Shown: positions 37,835 to 47,100 of the stretch, in pieces | How positions within the stretch are numbered: the stretch's first letter is position 1 | How the letters are laid out: each line of letters begins with the position of its first letter | The notes under the pieces: model-generated | Seen by the model: the letters and a program-made list of their open reading frames with translations, nothing else | What the model was told of the DNA's origin: nothing | Database searches by the model: none | Program-made: the position numbers and the translations under genes | From: Bacteroidota bacterium | Lineage (GTDB): Bacteria > Bacteroidota > Bacteroidia > Chitinophagales > Chitinophagaceae | Assembly (NCBI GenBank): GCA_005798905.1 | Contig: SYIK01000006.1 | Span: 1 to 64,000, forward strand | Reading direction: 5' to 3' | Length of the DNA stretch: 64,000 nucleotides

Positions 37835-39118
37835 ATGAATTTAATTATTCAAAAAATTCAACAACAGTTTCGTTATTTGGTAAATCTGGCTTCTACATTT
37901 TTATCACAAATTGTCAGTGCTGTTTCACTTTTAATACTCACTCCGATTTTGGTTAAAGAATTGGGACCCGAAAAATTCGGATTATATGGTGTGTTGTTAA
38001 ATGTTGTGGTGCTTTCTTCTGTATTAGATTTTGGATTGAATTTAGGGCTGCTTCGAAAATTAGTTGCAAAAAGAGACGACTCAATTTATCTCATCAACTC
38101 CCTTTTCTTTTTTTTCTGTTTTCTTTTTTTGTTAAGTATTCCAATATTCTTTTTTTTATTTTCATCACAAGTAATTTGTACAGGGGGGTCTTATATTTAT
38201 TATGCAGTTTTTACAAGTGTATTGGTTTTACAAACCGTGTTAACATTGCTTTTTGATGTTATCATTCAAGCCGCAAATAAAATTTACATCGGGAAAATAA
38301 TTCGTATTAGTAAAATCATCATCGAATTTTGTTGTTTATTTTTTTTGAGTAAATCAGGATCTGTCAAGTTGCTGTTGTTGGCAAGTGTGCTGGTTAATTT
38401 TTTATATATTTTCTCACTTTTTTTATTTTCTAAAAAAGAAGTCAACTATATTTTATCAATTAAGAATTTTAAAATTTCAATATTGTTTGAACACATTCAA
38501 TATAGTTTTTGGTATTTTTTAAATGCGTTAGCAGGTGTTCTCGTTTTTAATGGACAAGTAGTAATGATTAATGCATTGGCAGGCCCAGCCATGGCAACAA
38601 AATATTTAGTTGTAACGCGTTTTTTTGATGTAGTTCGAATTGCATTAACCAATTTTACAACAGTATTGTTTCCATTTTTAGCTGCAAAACAATTGCAAAA
38701 TAATTTCAACGAATTAAAATCAATTTTTTTGAAAGTATTTACAAGAGTCTTTTTCATAGCTGCGATTGTCATTGCATTGTTGATGACAATTGGAGAACAG
38801 TTTTTCATTATTTGGAGCAATCATACAGACGATGTGACATTGAAATTATATCAGTTAATGGCTATTTTTATTTTTCTTGTTGTGATTGATAATGTGCCAA
38901 CAGTTTTTTTAAACGCTTTTAAATTAAACACTTTTCAAACGATTGTCGGAATTGTACAAGGCGTTTTGGGTATTGTAATTGGTTGTTTTTTAATAATCCC
39001 TTACGGGATTGTTGGTGTTGGAATTGCTTCAATTATTTCGTTATTCTGTACGAATTTATTCTTTAATCCGGTCTATTTAATAATGGTATTAAATAAAAAG
39101 ATAGCACCACATAAATAA
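37835..39118 (+). CDS. wzx: Wzx-type polysaccharide flippase (MATE/MOP superfamily)
   Basis: 427 residues with about twelve transmembrane helices; the N-terminal STFLSQIVSAVSLLILTPILVKELGPEKFGLYG is the family signature region (shown here by residues about 14-48). It moves lipid-linked repeat units across the inner membrane for the Wzy polymerase. Position beside wzy and wzz supports a Wzx/Wzy-dependent system. Confidence 0.83.
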   Translation: MNLIIQKIQQQFRYLVNLASTFLSQIVSAVSLLILTPILVKELGPEKFGLYGVLLNVVVLSSVLDFGLNLGLLRKLVAKRDDSIYLINSLFFFFCFLFLLSIPIFFFLFSSQVICTGGSYIYYAVFTSVLVLQTVLTLLFDVIIQAANKIYIGKIIRISKIIIEFCCLFFLSKSGSVKLLLLASVLVNFLYIFSLFLFSKKEVNYILSIKNFKISILFEHIQYSFWYFLNALAGVLVFNGQVVMINALAGPAMATKYLVVTRFFDVVRIALTNFTTVLFPFLAAKQLQNNFNELKSIFLKVFTRVFFIAAIVIALLMTIGEQFFIIWSNHTDDVTLKLYQLMAIFIFLVVIDNVPTVFLNAFKLNTFQTIVGIVQGVLGIVIGCFLIIPYGIVGVGIASIISLFCTNLFFNPVYLIMVLNKKIAPHK

Positions 39119-39136
39119 TTATGTGTAAAATTGTAC

Positions 39137-39901
39137 ATGCTTTTGAATTCAATTAAAAAAGTTGATATAACCGGTGTTGGAATTTCAGATATTTCTTTTA
39201 ATGAGTTAATTGATATTTTCAATTTTTCTGTCATAAACAAGCAAAAATTAAGAGTTTGCGTAACCCCAATAAACTGTTTGGTGGCTGCACACAAGGATTC
39301 TGATTTAAAAACAATTTATAATTCAGCTGACTTGGTTTTGTGTGATGGAGTTCCTATTTTATGGGCTTCCATATTTTTAAAAAATAGCTTGAAGCAACGA
39401 ATAACTGGACTAGATTTGTTGCCAAAGTTTAGTAAAGTTTCTGCTTTAAATAATTATTCGATGTATTTTTTAGGAGCTGGTGAAGGAGTTGGTGAAAAGC
39501 TAAGTCAAAAATTAATTAATGAAAATCCGAAAATAAATATTGTTGGAGTTTATTCACCACCATTTGCGAAAGAATTTTCTGATGAAGAAAATAATAAAAT
39601 TGTAGAAAAAATAAATTTAGTAAAACCCAATATTTTGTGGGTTAGTTTAACAGCTCCCAAACAAGATTTTTGGATTTATAAACATTTTGATAAAATTGAT
39701 GCGAATATTATTATTGGCATTGGTGGAGCATTTGAAGTGACAGCGGGATTAACGAAACGAGCTCCTTTATGGATGCAAAAAAATGGATTGGAATGGTTTT
39801 TTCGTTTTTTACAAGAGCCACAACGGTTATTTTTTCGTTATTTTGTAGAAGCTCCATTGTTTTTCCCTCTTGTAATAAAACAAAGGTTTAAAATTAAATA
39901 A
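39137..39901 (+). CDS. WecG/TagA/CpsF family (GT26) glycosyltransferase
   Basis: 254 residues, soluble. The GT26 core is complete: VCVTPINCLVAAHKD, LCDGVPILWAS, VSLTAPKQDFWI and GIGGAFEVTAG. The family adds the second sugar to an undecaprenyl-diphosphate-linked first sugar. Start uncertain: TTG 39131 gives two more residues; I take ATG 39137. It lies 18 bases after wzx and is followed by the initiating transferase gene, so the two probably act in sequence. Confidence 0.85.
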   Translation: MLLNSIKKVDITGVGISDISFNELIDIFNFSVINKQKLRVCVTPINCLVAAHKDSDLKTIYNSADLVLCDGVPILWASIFLKNSLKQRITGLDLLPKFSKVSALNNYSMYFLGAGEGVGEKLSQKLINENPKINIVGVYSPPFAKEFSDEENNKIVEKINLVKPNILWVSLTAPKQDFWIYKHFDKIDANIIIGIGGAFEVTAGLTKRAPLWMQKNGLEWFFRFLQEPQRLFFRYFVEAPLFFPLVIKQRFKIK

Positions 39902-39905
39902 GTAT

Positions 39906-41309
39906 ATGGTTTATGTTAATCGAGTAAATTATTTTGTTCGATTGTATTTGGATCTTATTACCCTTTCCATAATTTACATTATTTCAAAAATAATATTTAA
40001 TGGGCAAGCCAATTCAATTATTGCATTACCCTTACAATTTGTCATACTTACGAGTTTTTTATGTTGGTATATATCTGCACGTATATTTAATTTATATACA
40101 GAAATAATATTTATTCCTTTCTCTCAAGAGTTAATAAACCTATTTAGAGTTGTTATAGCTCATTTATTGGTACTTGTATTTATCCTTTTTCTTTTTTCAA
40201 ATGAACTTTCCCGTTTTCGATCTATTATTATTTTTTACAATTTAGGGATAACTATTATTCTTCCTTTTCAAAAATATTTTTACCGAGTTATTACCGCCTA
40301 TATTCGAAAACAATATAAAGCCGAGAAAAAAATTATTATAGTTGGGAATAATTTCTCTAACGACCTATCGCTGCATTCTGCTTTATCGAATAATAATTTA
40401 AAATATAAATTAATTGGAGTTGTTGATGACGAAAAAGACCTGCAATCTTCTGTATCCTATTTAGGAAATTTAAATCAATTAGAACAATTGCTTTATGAAA
40501 CTGAAGCAGATGAAGTTCTTGTTTCATTACCTTTTACGGAAACAGAAAAAGTAAATCGAATAATTTCTATTTGTGAACAAACACAAACAAGAATTAATAT
40601 GTTGTCTCATATGAATAGTTATGGAGCTGCTGCTTTGAAAGTAGCTAATTACGCAGGGTTTTCAATTGTTAATATTCGATACTATCCACTTGACGATCCA
40701 GAAAATAAATTTTTCAAACGAATTTTTGATATACTTTTTTCACTTTGTTTTTTGGTGTTTATTTTTAGTTGGTTATTCCCAATTATTGCAATACTGATAA
40801 AAATAACATCCAAAGGACCAATTTTTTTTAAACAAGAAAGATGGGGGTTGAATAATGAAAAAATTAATTGTTTAAAATTTAGGACTATGTTTTTCGGCAG
40901 CTCTCAAGTTGATGAAAATGGAATTTATATTCATACTAATACAAATGATAAGCGGATAACTCCCATTGGTAAATTTTTACGAAAAACGAGTATTGATGAA
41001 TTACCACAGTTCTTAAATGTATTGAATGGAGGAATGTCACTCATTGGTCCAAGACCTCATCCCATTCCATTATCAATAGAAGCACAAGCGAAAACACAGC
41101 ATTATATGCTAAGACATTTGGTTAAGCCAGGAATCACTGGATGGGCACAGGTGAATGGAAGCAGAGGAAATGTTCAATTGCAGGAAGATATGCAGAAAAG
41201 AATTAATTTGGACATTTGGTATATTGAGAATTGGAGTTTTGGCTTGGACTTACAAATTGTATTCCAAACAATTATTAATATGATAAAAGGTGATGAAAAT
41301 GCACATTAA
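39906..41309 (+). CDS. WcaJ-type undecaprenyl-phosphate sugar phosphotransferase (initiating)
   Basis: 467 residues. Four N-terminal transmembrane helices, a CoA-binding-like Rossmann segment (about 140-250) and the C-terminal bacterial sugar transferase domain (about 268-467). Conserved motifs are KRIFDILFSL, LKFRTMF, RKTSIDELPQFLNVL, MSLIGPRPHP and PGITGWAQVNGSRG. It loads the first sugar phosphate onto undecaprenyl phosphate. Family members use glucose-1-phosphate or galactose-1-phosphate; which one is unknown here. Confidence 0.9.
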   Translation: MVYVNRVNYFVRLYLDLITLSIIYIISKIIFNGQANSIIALPLQFVILTSFLCWYISARIFNLYTEIIFIPFSQELINLFRVVIAHLLVLVFILFLFSNELSRFRSIIIFYNLGITIILPFQKYFYRVITAYIRKQYKAEKKIIIVGNNFSNDLSLHSALSNNNLKYKLIGVVDDEKDLQSSVSYLGNLNQLEQLLYETEADEVLVSLPFTETEKVNRIISICEQTQTRINMLSHMNSYGAAALKVANYAGFSIVNIRYYPLDDPENKFFKRIFDILFSLCFLVFIFSWLFPIIAILIKITSKGPIFFKQERWGLNNEKINCLKFRTMFFGSSQVDENGIYIHTNTNDKRITPIGKFLRKTSIDELPQFLNVLNGGMSLIGPRPHPIPLSIEAQAKTQHYMLRHLVKPGITGWAQVNGSRGNVQLQEDMQKRINLDIWYIENWSFGLDLQIVFQTIINMIKGDENAH

Positions 41310-42891
41310 ATTAATAATAAAACATTGTCGATTTTTTGGGTTTGTTCTTATAGCAATTCTGTTAATGGTTTCACTTCAAACTTCTGCACAAATAGTTTTT
41401 GAAAGACAAACGAACGAAGTATATCCTTTTTTAAATAGAATGGCACAAAAAGGAATTCTCACTTTTGATGATTTAATTCTTCCATTGACAAAAGATAAAA
41501 TTAAAATTGGGTTAGATAGTATTCAATTTAAAATTAGTGTTCTGTCGCAAGTTGAAAAATCGGAATTAGCATTTTACTTAAATAAATTTTCAACTAATCA
41601 ACGTAATCAAAAATTAGCTTTTCGAAAAAATGATTTTTCGTTTGATGTAACCCCTTTGGTAACAGTAAATTTTCGAAAAAACAGTAATGAAACTTATTTG
41701 CAAACGGGCGGTGGTGTTCAATTTTATGGGAATGCTACAAAAAATATTGGCTTTCAATTTGCATTTCAAGATTTCACTGAAAAAGGAGATGGGATTCATT
41801 TTACACGAAATCGATTGGAGGATGGAACAGCAGTTGGAATTATTCCTTATGATACTTTTTCTCGAAAAAAAATTAATTATGCTGAAGTAAGAGCACATAT
41901 TAATTTAAAATTTAAAAATGGTCAATTAAGTGTTGGGCAAGATTATCTCACATTTGGATATGGAGAAAATGGAAAAATTGTATTGAGTGATAAAGCACCG
42001 ACTTATCCTTATGTGCGTTTGGATTATCAGTTGTTGCCAAAAGTTAAATTTAATTACACACATGCATGGTTGCATTCCAATTTAGTTGATTCAGCTCGTT
42101 CATACACCATACCTGGCGGTGGTTTCGGAGGAATTCGTGAAGTAGATATTTCTAAATTTATGGCTACACATAGTTTAGATTTTACTCTTCGAAAAGGATT
42201 AAACTTTACCATCGGCGAGTCGATGATTTATAATGATCGAATAAATATTGGCTATTGTATTCCCATTCTTTTTTTTAAAGCCTTTGATAATTACTTTAAC
42301 AGAGGCGCAATTCAAAAAGGTTCAAATGGGCAATTTTTTATAAGTTTAAGTGCTCGAAATCAATTACCAAACACTCATTTTTATTCTACACTTTTAATTG
42401 ACGAAATAAAAATTTCTAAAATATTTGATAAACGCGCAGCTCGAAATCAATTGGGATACAATGTTGGCGCTTCGGTTACAGATTTGGGATTGCCTTATTT
42501 GACAATGGGAATTGAATACACAAGATTAAGGCCGTTTGTATATCGAAATTTTTTACCGGCACAAAATTATTCTCATGCCGGTTATTTTTTGGGAGATTGG
42601 ATGGGAAATAATTCGGATCGATTGTTGTTGTTTTTGAAATATACACCTCTTCCAAAATTAAAAATATTGGCTCGATATCAAAAAATCAGAAAAGGTGGAG
42701 AAGGGACAATTGATCAACAGTATAATCAACAACCACAACCCAGTTTTTTATTTGATTTTAAAGAATCGCAAAAAGATATTTTTTTACAAGTAAAATATGA
42801 ATGGATAAATCGACTCTGTTTTACTTCAAACTACACACATATTTTTGGAGGTTCTACTTTTTCAACTTTCGGAGTTACCTATGGCCTTTAA
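41290..42891 (+). CDS. Wzi-family capsule assembly protein, copy 3
   Basis: 533 residues with a signal peptide (ends near QTSAQ). Wzi-like barrel: an N-terminal helical part, then strands such as LSVGQDYLTFGYGENGKIVLS and LDFTLRKGLNFTIGESMIYND. It is more distant from copies 1 and 2 than they are from each other. The start (GTG 41290 or ATG 41293) overlaps the end of the initiating transferase gene by about 20 bases. Its separate position suggests a different role, such as another outer-membrane lectin. Confidence 0.75.
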   Translation: MMKMHIKLIIKHCRFFGFVLIAILLMVSLQTSAQIVFERQTNEVYPFLNRMAQKGILTFDDLILPLTKDKIKIGLDSIQFKISVLSQVEKSELAFYLNKFSTNQRNQKLAFRKNDFSFDVTPLVTVNFRKNSNETYLQTGGGVQFYGNATKNIGFQFAFQDFTEKGDGIHFTRNRLEDGTAVGIIPYDTFSRKKINYAEVRAHINLKFKNGQLSVGQDYLTFGYGENGKIVLSDKAPTYPYVRLDYQLLPKVKFNYTHAWLHSNLVDSARSYTIPGGGFGGIREVDISKFMATHSLDFTLRKGLNFTIGESMIYNDRINIGYCIPILFFKAFDNYFNRGAIQKGSNGQFFISLSARNQLPNTHFYSTLLIDEIKISKIFDKRAARNQLGYNVGASVTDLGLPYLTMGIEYTRLRPFVYRNFLPAQNYSHAGYFLGDWMGNNSDRLLLFLKYTPLPKLKILARYQKIRKGGEGTIDQQYNQQPQPSFLFDFKESQKDIFLQVKYEWINRLCFTSNYTHIFGGSTFSTFGVTYGL

Positions 42892-42948
42892 TTATTTTTA
42901 TTTTTTCTTGACATAACATTCAGATATTTACAACTGAAAATTTTCTAA

Positions 42949-43779
42949 ATGAGTCGATCACTTTTGGTTGTTACTTGGGATGGTGTTTCAATTCCTTTTG
43001 CATGTGTGCATGCGGATGCAAATCCGGATTTTGATATTTTATTATTTAATTATTCCGGCAATAACGTTGATTCAACTATTGCCAATATTGTTCCCAATTA
43101 TTGTATTTCAAAATTGACTGAAAATAAAGGACAAATATTTGAAAATGTTTGTTATTTTATTCAACAAGAAAATCAACCGAATTACGAATACATCGGTGTT
43201 TACGATGATGACCTTATTTTCAAAATTTCAGATATCAATTTCATGTTGCATCTTGCTCGTGTCAACCAATTGGATGTTTTTCATTCCTCTGTTTCGCACG
43301 ATAGTTTTTTCAGCCATCGGCAATTTCTTCAAAAGCCTTCGATGATTTTGGAGAAAGTTGATTGGGTTGAAATCATGGCTCCATTTTATCGCAAAGAAAT
43401 ATTTGAAACATGTTTGCCTTATTTTCAAAAATATATTTCGGCTCATGGAATTGATTGTTTTATCGTTCCGGTCATTCAACGAGTTTTAAAAATGAATGAA
43501 ACAGCATTAATACATGCTGTAGTTTTAAAGCATAATCGACCAATCAGAAGCAATCTTAGAATTTATTCAAACAAATTGACAAGCGATGAAGAAACAGAAT
43601 TGGCAAGGCAAGAAGCTATTTCATTAATGAACCAAAAACTTCCTCTTTTTGATTCTAATTTTAATAAAAAAGTATTAAAAATGGGGAATCCTTATTTGTT
43701 GAAATTAGAAGAAAGAGTAAACAAAGTACAAACACTAATAGAACAACTTTGGCTATTTGCGAGAAATAAAGCCAATTAA
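42949..43779 (+). CDS. DUF707-like probable glycosyltransferase
   Basis: 276 residues, soluble. It resembles the DUF707 type: an N-terminal SLLVVTWDG strand, a central [11 protein letters not shown] with a DDD acidic motif as in GT-A glycosyltransferases, and a later HGIDCFIVP acidic region. The end (about 245-275) is helical. I cannot name the sugar. It follows the third Wzi gene by 57 bases and ends the capsule region, so it may belong to the same pathway. Confidence 0.55.
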   Translation: MSRSLLVVTWDGVSIPFACVHADANPDFDILLFNYSGNNVDSTIANIVPNYCISKLTENKGQIFENVCYFIQQENQPNYEYIGVYDDDLIFKISDINFMLHLARVNQLDVFHSSVSHDSFFSHRQFLQKPSMILEKVDWVEIMAPFYRKEIFETCLPYFQKYISAHGIDCFIVPVIQRVLKMNETALIHAVVLKHNRPIRSNLRIYSNKLTSDEETELARQEAISLMNQKLPLFDSNFNKKVLKMGNPYLLKLEERVNKVQTLIEQLWLFARNKAN

Positions 43780-43829
43780 CAAGTTTTCATCATTTTTTAA
43801 TTCTTAATTTCGCTTTTCATAGTACAAAT

Positions 43830-44825
43830 ATGCCAGTCAATTCTAAAAGACAATTTCTCGAATTTGAAAAACCGATCAAGGATTTGATTGATACAATCGA
43901 AAAATATAAATATGATTCGGAGAAGGCCAAAATAGACATGTCCGAATCTATTCAACGATTGGAAGAAGAGTTAGTTGAAAAACGAAAGGAAATCACACAA
44001 CAACTTTCGAGTTGGCAAACGGTGCAATTAAGCCGTCATCCAGATCGGCCCTACACACTAAAGTATATCGAAAAAATGACTACTGATTTTGTAGAATTGT
44101 TTGGTGATAGAAATGTAAAAGATGACAAAGCAATGGTGGGCGGATTTGCAAGTATTGACGGTGAAACGGTAATGATTATTGGACAACAAAAAGGGATCAA
44201 TACAAAAACGCGTCAATTGCGAAATTTTGGAATGGCAAATCCCGAAGGTTATCGCAAAGCTCTTCGATTGATGAAACTTGCCGAAAAATTTAATAAACCA
44301 ATTATTACATTAATAGACACACCGGGTGCTTATCCAGGATTAGAAGCTGAAGAACGTGGTCAAGGAGAAGCAATTGCAAGAAATATTTATGAGATGATTC
44401 GTTTAAAAGTTCCTGTAATTTGCGTTGTAATTGGTGAGGGGGCAAGTGGAGGTGCATTGGGAATTGGTGTTGGCGATCGTATATTCATGATGGAAAATAC
44501 TTGGTACACGGTAATTAGTCCAGAAAGTTGCTCGTCAATTTTATGGCGTAGTTGGGATAAAAAAGAAATTGCAGCAGATCAACTTCAGTTGACTGCAAAT
44601 AAAATGCTCGGTTTTGGTTTGATTGATGGGGTGATTCCTGAGCCAAGCGGTGGTGCACATTGGAATTATGATGAAGCCGCATTGAATTTGAAAAATTATC
44701 TAAAACCAATCATCAGCGAGTTAAAAACAATTGCTTCGGAAGAAAGAATTAGCCAGCGAATTGAAAAATTTGGGAAAATGGGATTTTGGAGTGAAGAAAT
44801 GTCGGCTAATGAAAAAAATAAATAA
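43830..44825 (+). CDS. accA: Acetyl-CoA carboxylase carboxyltransferase subunit alpha
   Basis: 331 residues, near the usual 319. Catalyses transfer of carboxyl from biotin to acetyl-CoA, the first step of fatty acid synthesis, with AccD. The coiled N-terminal region (residues 5-65) and the crotonase-fold core with [20 protein letters not shown]-like and [16 protein letters not shown] stretches are clear. The dapA start lies 4 bases after its stop. Confidence 0.96.
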   Translation: MPVNSKRQFLEFEKPIKDLIDTIEKYKYDSEKAKIDMSESIQRLEEELVEKRKEITQQLSSWQTVQLSRHPDRPYTLKYIEKMTTDFVELFGDRNVKDDKAMVGGFASIDGETVMIIGQQKGINTKTRQLRNFGMANPEGYRKALRLMKLAEKFNKPIITLIDTPGAYPGLEAEERGQGEAIARNIYEMIRLKVPVICVVIGEGASGGALGIGVGDRIFMMENTWYTVISPESCSSILWRSWDKKEIAADQLQLTANKMLGFGLIDGVIPEPSGGAHWNYDEAALNLKNYLKPIISELKTIASEERISQRIEKFGKMGFWSEEMSANEKNK

Positions 44826-44829
44826 TTCA

Positions 44830-45723
44830 ATGTTAGACAGAAGTTTATTCAAAGGGACAGGAGTTGCAATCGTTACACCATTTCAAAAAGATGGAAAAAT
44901 TGATTGGTTAAGTTTTGAAAAAATAATCAATCATATTATTGACGGAGGATGCAACTATATAGTAGTTTTAGGAACAACCGGCGAAAGTGCTACCATTCAT
45001 GGCAAAGAAAAACAAGAAGTTTTTTCATTTGTCAATAAAATAAACAATAAACGCATTGCTTTAGTAGCAGGTATTGGCGGAAACGATACACATGAAATAT
45101 TAGCTGCGTTTAAAAGTTTTGATTTAACAGGTTACGATGCGATACTGTCTGTTTCTCCTTATTATAACAAACCAAATCAAGAAGGAATTTTTCAACATTA
45201 TAAATTATTGGACGAAGCCACTCCACTTCCAATTATCATGTACAATGTTCCCGGACGAACAGGACAAAATGTAACTGCCGAAACACAATTGCGCATTGCA
45301 GAAAATTGTAAAAATATTTTTGCAACAAAAGAAGCCAGTGGAAATTTTGATCAAATAATGCAAATCATAAAATACAAACCAACAAATTTTATGGTAATTA
45401 GTGGAGATGATGGGATTACATTACCGATGATAGCTTGTGGTGCAGATGGTGTTATTTCTGTAGTTGCAAATGCTTATCCAAACAACTTTTCAAGTATGGT
45501 AAAATTATGTTTGGAAGGTGATTTTGCTGCAGCAAAAATTTTACATTATAAGTATATTGATATAATCAACTCCATGTTTGCCGAAGGAAGTCCAAGCGGT
45601 GTAAAAGCATTTTTAACCGAAATGGGACTTTGCGAAAATTATTTTCGTATGCCTGTTTGGCCAGTAAGTGAGAACCATTTAGAAAAAATAAAAGAGTTGA
45701 TGAATCGTCACGATTCTAATTAG
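44830..45723 (+). CDS. dapA: 4-hydroxy-tetrahydrodipicolinate synthase
   Basis: 297 residues, standard size. Condenses pyruvate with aspartate semialdehyde for lysine and diaminopimelate synthesis. Pyruvate-site motif GTTGES, the tyrosine in YNVPGRTG and the Schiff-base lysine in ATKEASGN are all present. The frame extends upstream to 44731 inside accA, but ATG 44830 just after the accA stop gives the normal N-terminus (GTGVAIVTPF). Confidence 0.95.
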   Translation: MLDRSLFKGTGVAIVTPFQKDGKIDWLSFEKIINHIIDGGCNYIVVLGTTGESATIHGKEKQEVFSFVNKINNKRIALVAGIGGNDTHEILAAFKSFDLTGYDAILSVSPYYNKPNQEGIFQHYKLLDEATPLPIIMYNVPGRTGQNVTAETQLRIAENCKNIFATKEASGNFDQIMQIIKYKPTNFMVISGDDGITLPMIACGADGVISVVANAYPNNFSSMVKLCLEGDFAAAKILHYKYIDIINSMFAEGSPSGVKAFLTEMGLCENYFRMPVWPVSENHLEKIKELMNRHDSN

Positions 45724-46626
45724 TTAAATTAAATAGCTAATACCTTCTGTTGCAATTTCAGTATTAATGAAAATTTTTTTGGCTTCACTTTCAAAATCAT
45801 CTAATTCGATGTATTTGCTGCTGAAATGACCAATCAATAATTTTTTAACTTCAGCCTTTTTTGCAATCAAAGCTGCTTGTTTGCTAGTGGAATGAAACCT
45901 TAACTCAGCTTTTTCTTTTTGGTTATCAAGGTAAGTTGTTTCGTGGTAAATCAAATCAGCATTTCGGATATGCGGAATAATTGATTCATCGTATTTTGTA
46001 TCGGCACAAAAAGCATAAATTTTTCCTTTTGGCGCAGCATCAGTAAGTTCTGTGTTGTTAATTTTTAGATTATCTTTTGTTATGTAATCCAGTCCTTCTT
46101 CCAGTTTTTTATAAAAACATATGGGGATATCGAATTGCTTTATTTTTTCAATATTAAGTTTTCTGTTTTTTATCTTTTCAATAAATACGAAACCAAAACA
46201 AGCTATTCTATGATTTGTTTTAAAACAGCGAACTTCAAATTTATCATTCTCCAACAACAAACCTTCTTTGGTAATTGTATGAAAAAAAAGCTGGTAGGGT
46301 AATTGCGTATTCGAAATTTTTAATTGAAGTTCAATAATCTCTTTTAATGGGGAAGGGCCGTAAACATGTAAATCTTGCAAATGGTTGAGGATTCCAAAAC
46401 TGGAAATTAATCCAATCAAACCTAAATAATGATCGCCATGTAAATGCGAAATAAAAATATGCGAAATTTTTGAACGACGAATTTTGTATTTCAACATTTG
46501 AAATTGCGTTCCTTCGCCACAATCCATCAAAAAAATCGAATCATTAATTGTAACGATTTGACTCGTGGGATGCCGATCAATTGTTGGCATTGCAGAATTA
46601 TTTCCAAGAATTGTGACTGCAATCAT
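45724..46626 (-). CDS. rnz: Ribonuclease Z
   Basis: 300 residues, normal length. Metallo-beta-lactamase fold endonuclease that trims tRNA 3' ends. Zinc motif SHLHGDHYLGL, plus CADTKYDE, HETTY and GHFSSKYI further on. It converges with dapA (stop codons back to back). Its start overlaps the end of the STAS gene by 4 bases, so the two minus-strand genes form an operon. Confidence 0.93.
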   Translation of the reverse strand: MIAVTILGNNSAMPTIDRHPTSQIVTINDSIFLMDCGEGTQFQMLKYKIRRSKISHIFISHLHGDHYLGLIGLISSFGILNHLQDLHVYGPSPLKEIIELQLKISNTQLPYQLFFHTITKEGLLLENDKFEVRCFKTNHRIACFGFVFIEKIKNRKLNIEKIKQFDIPICFYKKLEEGLDYITKDNLKINNTELTDAAPKGKIYAFCADTKYDESIIPHIRNADLIYHETTYLDNQKEKAELRFHSTSKQAALIAKKAEVKKLLIGHFSSKYIELDDFESEAKKIFINTEIATEGISYLI

Positions 46627-47009
46627 AAATTATTCACTTCATCATCCAAAAATTCTCGTTCCATTTCTTCCATTTGTACAATATCCCAAGCTTCCGTTTC
46701 AGTAAAAGTGTAATTCAATTTTTCTAATAGTTGCAACGATTCAAGATAATCTTTTACGGGTTGTTGCATTTCGCAAATAACAAAAGATGCTTTTGCAACA
46801 TTAAAAATTTGCTGAAGACTAACTAATGAATTTGAAGCAGCTTGGTCAATTTGGAACATCTCTTTTAAACTTAACACAATATTTTTTACGTCATTTTGAA
46901 GATAAGGAAGCAGCGAATTGCTTAGTTTAGCTGCCATATCAGCAGTGAAATTTGATTCGAGAAGCGTGATGACATGAAATTTATCTTTGGTATCTAATTT
47001 GAAATTCAT
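46623..47009 (-). CDS. STAS domain protein (anti-sigma factor antagonist-like)
   Basis: 128 residues, one STAS domain (about 5-105) with the pattern NIVLSLKEMFQIDQAASNSLVSL; the usual D-S phosphorylation pair appears as IDQAASNS, so the phosphorylatable serine may be shifted or lost. An acidic tail (EEMEREFLDDEVNN) follows. Partner kinase or anti-sigma is not in the window. It is transcribed together with rnz and divergently from clpC. Confidence 0.75.
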   Translation of the reverse strand: MNFKLDTKDKFHVITLLESNFTADMAAKLSNSLLPYLQNDVKNIVLSLKEMFQIDQAASNSLVSLQQIFNVAKASFVICEMQQPVKDYLESLQLLEKLNYTFTETEAWDIVQMEEMEREFLDDEVNNL

Positions 47010-47013
47010 AAAT

Positions 47014-47021
47014 CAAAGTTA
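47014..47021 (-). promoter_or_regulatory. Candidate -7 element just upstream of the STAS gene
   Basis: On the minus strand TAACTTTG matches TAnnTTTG exactly and ends only 5 bases before the ATG at 47009. If used, the transcript would be leaderless or nearly so. The -33 element is weak. Confidence 0.3.
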
Positions 47022-47100
47022 TAAACGTTCTTTTTAATAATAGAACTATGCGACAAACAAAAATATTTGTTATTATTGTACCACAAGCAATTATCTAAAT

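Noticed and set aside
44731-44829. N-terminal extension of dapA overlapping accA
   Set aside because: Extra residues are out-of-frame accA sequence; DapA proteins begin just before GTGVAIVTPF.
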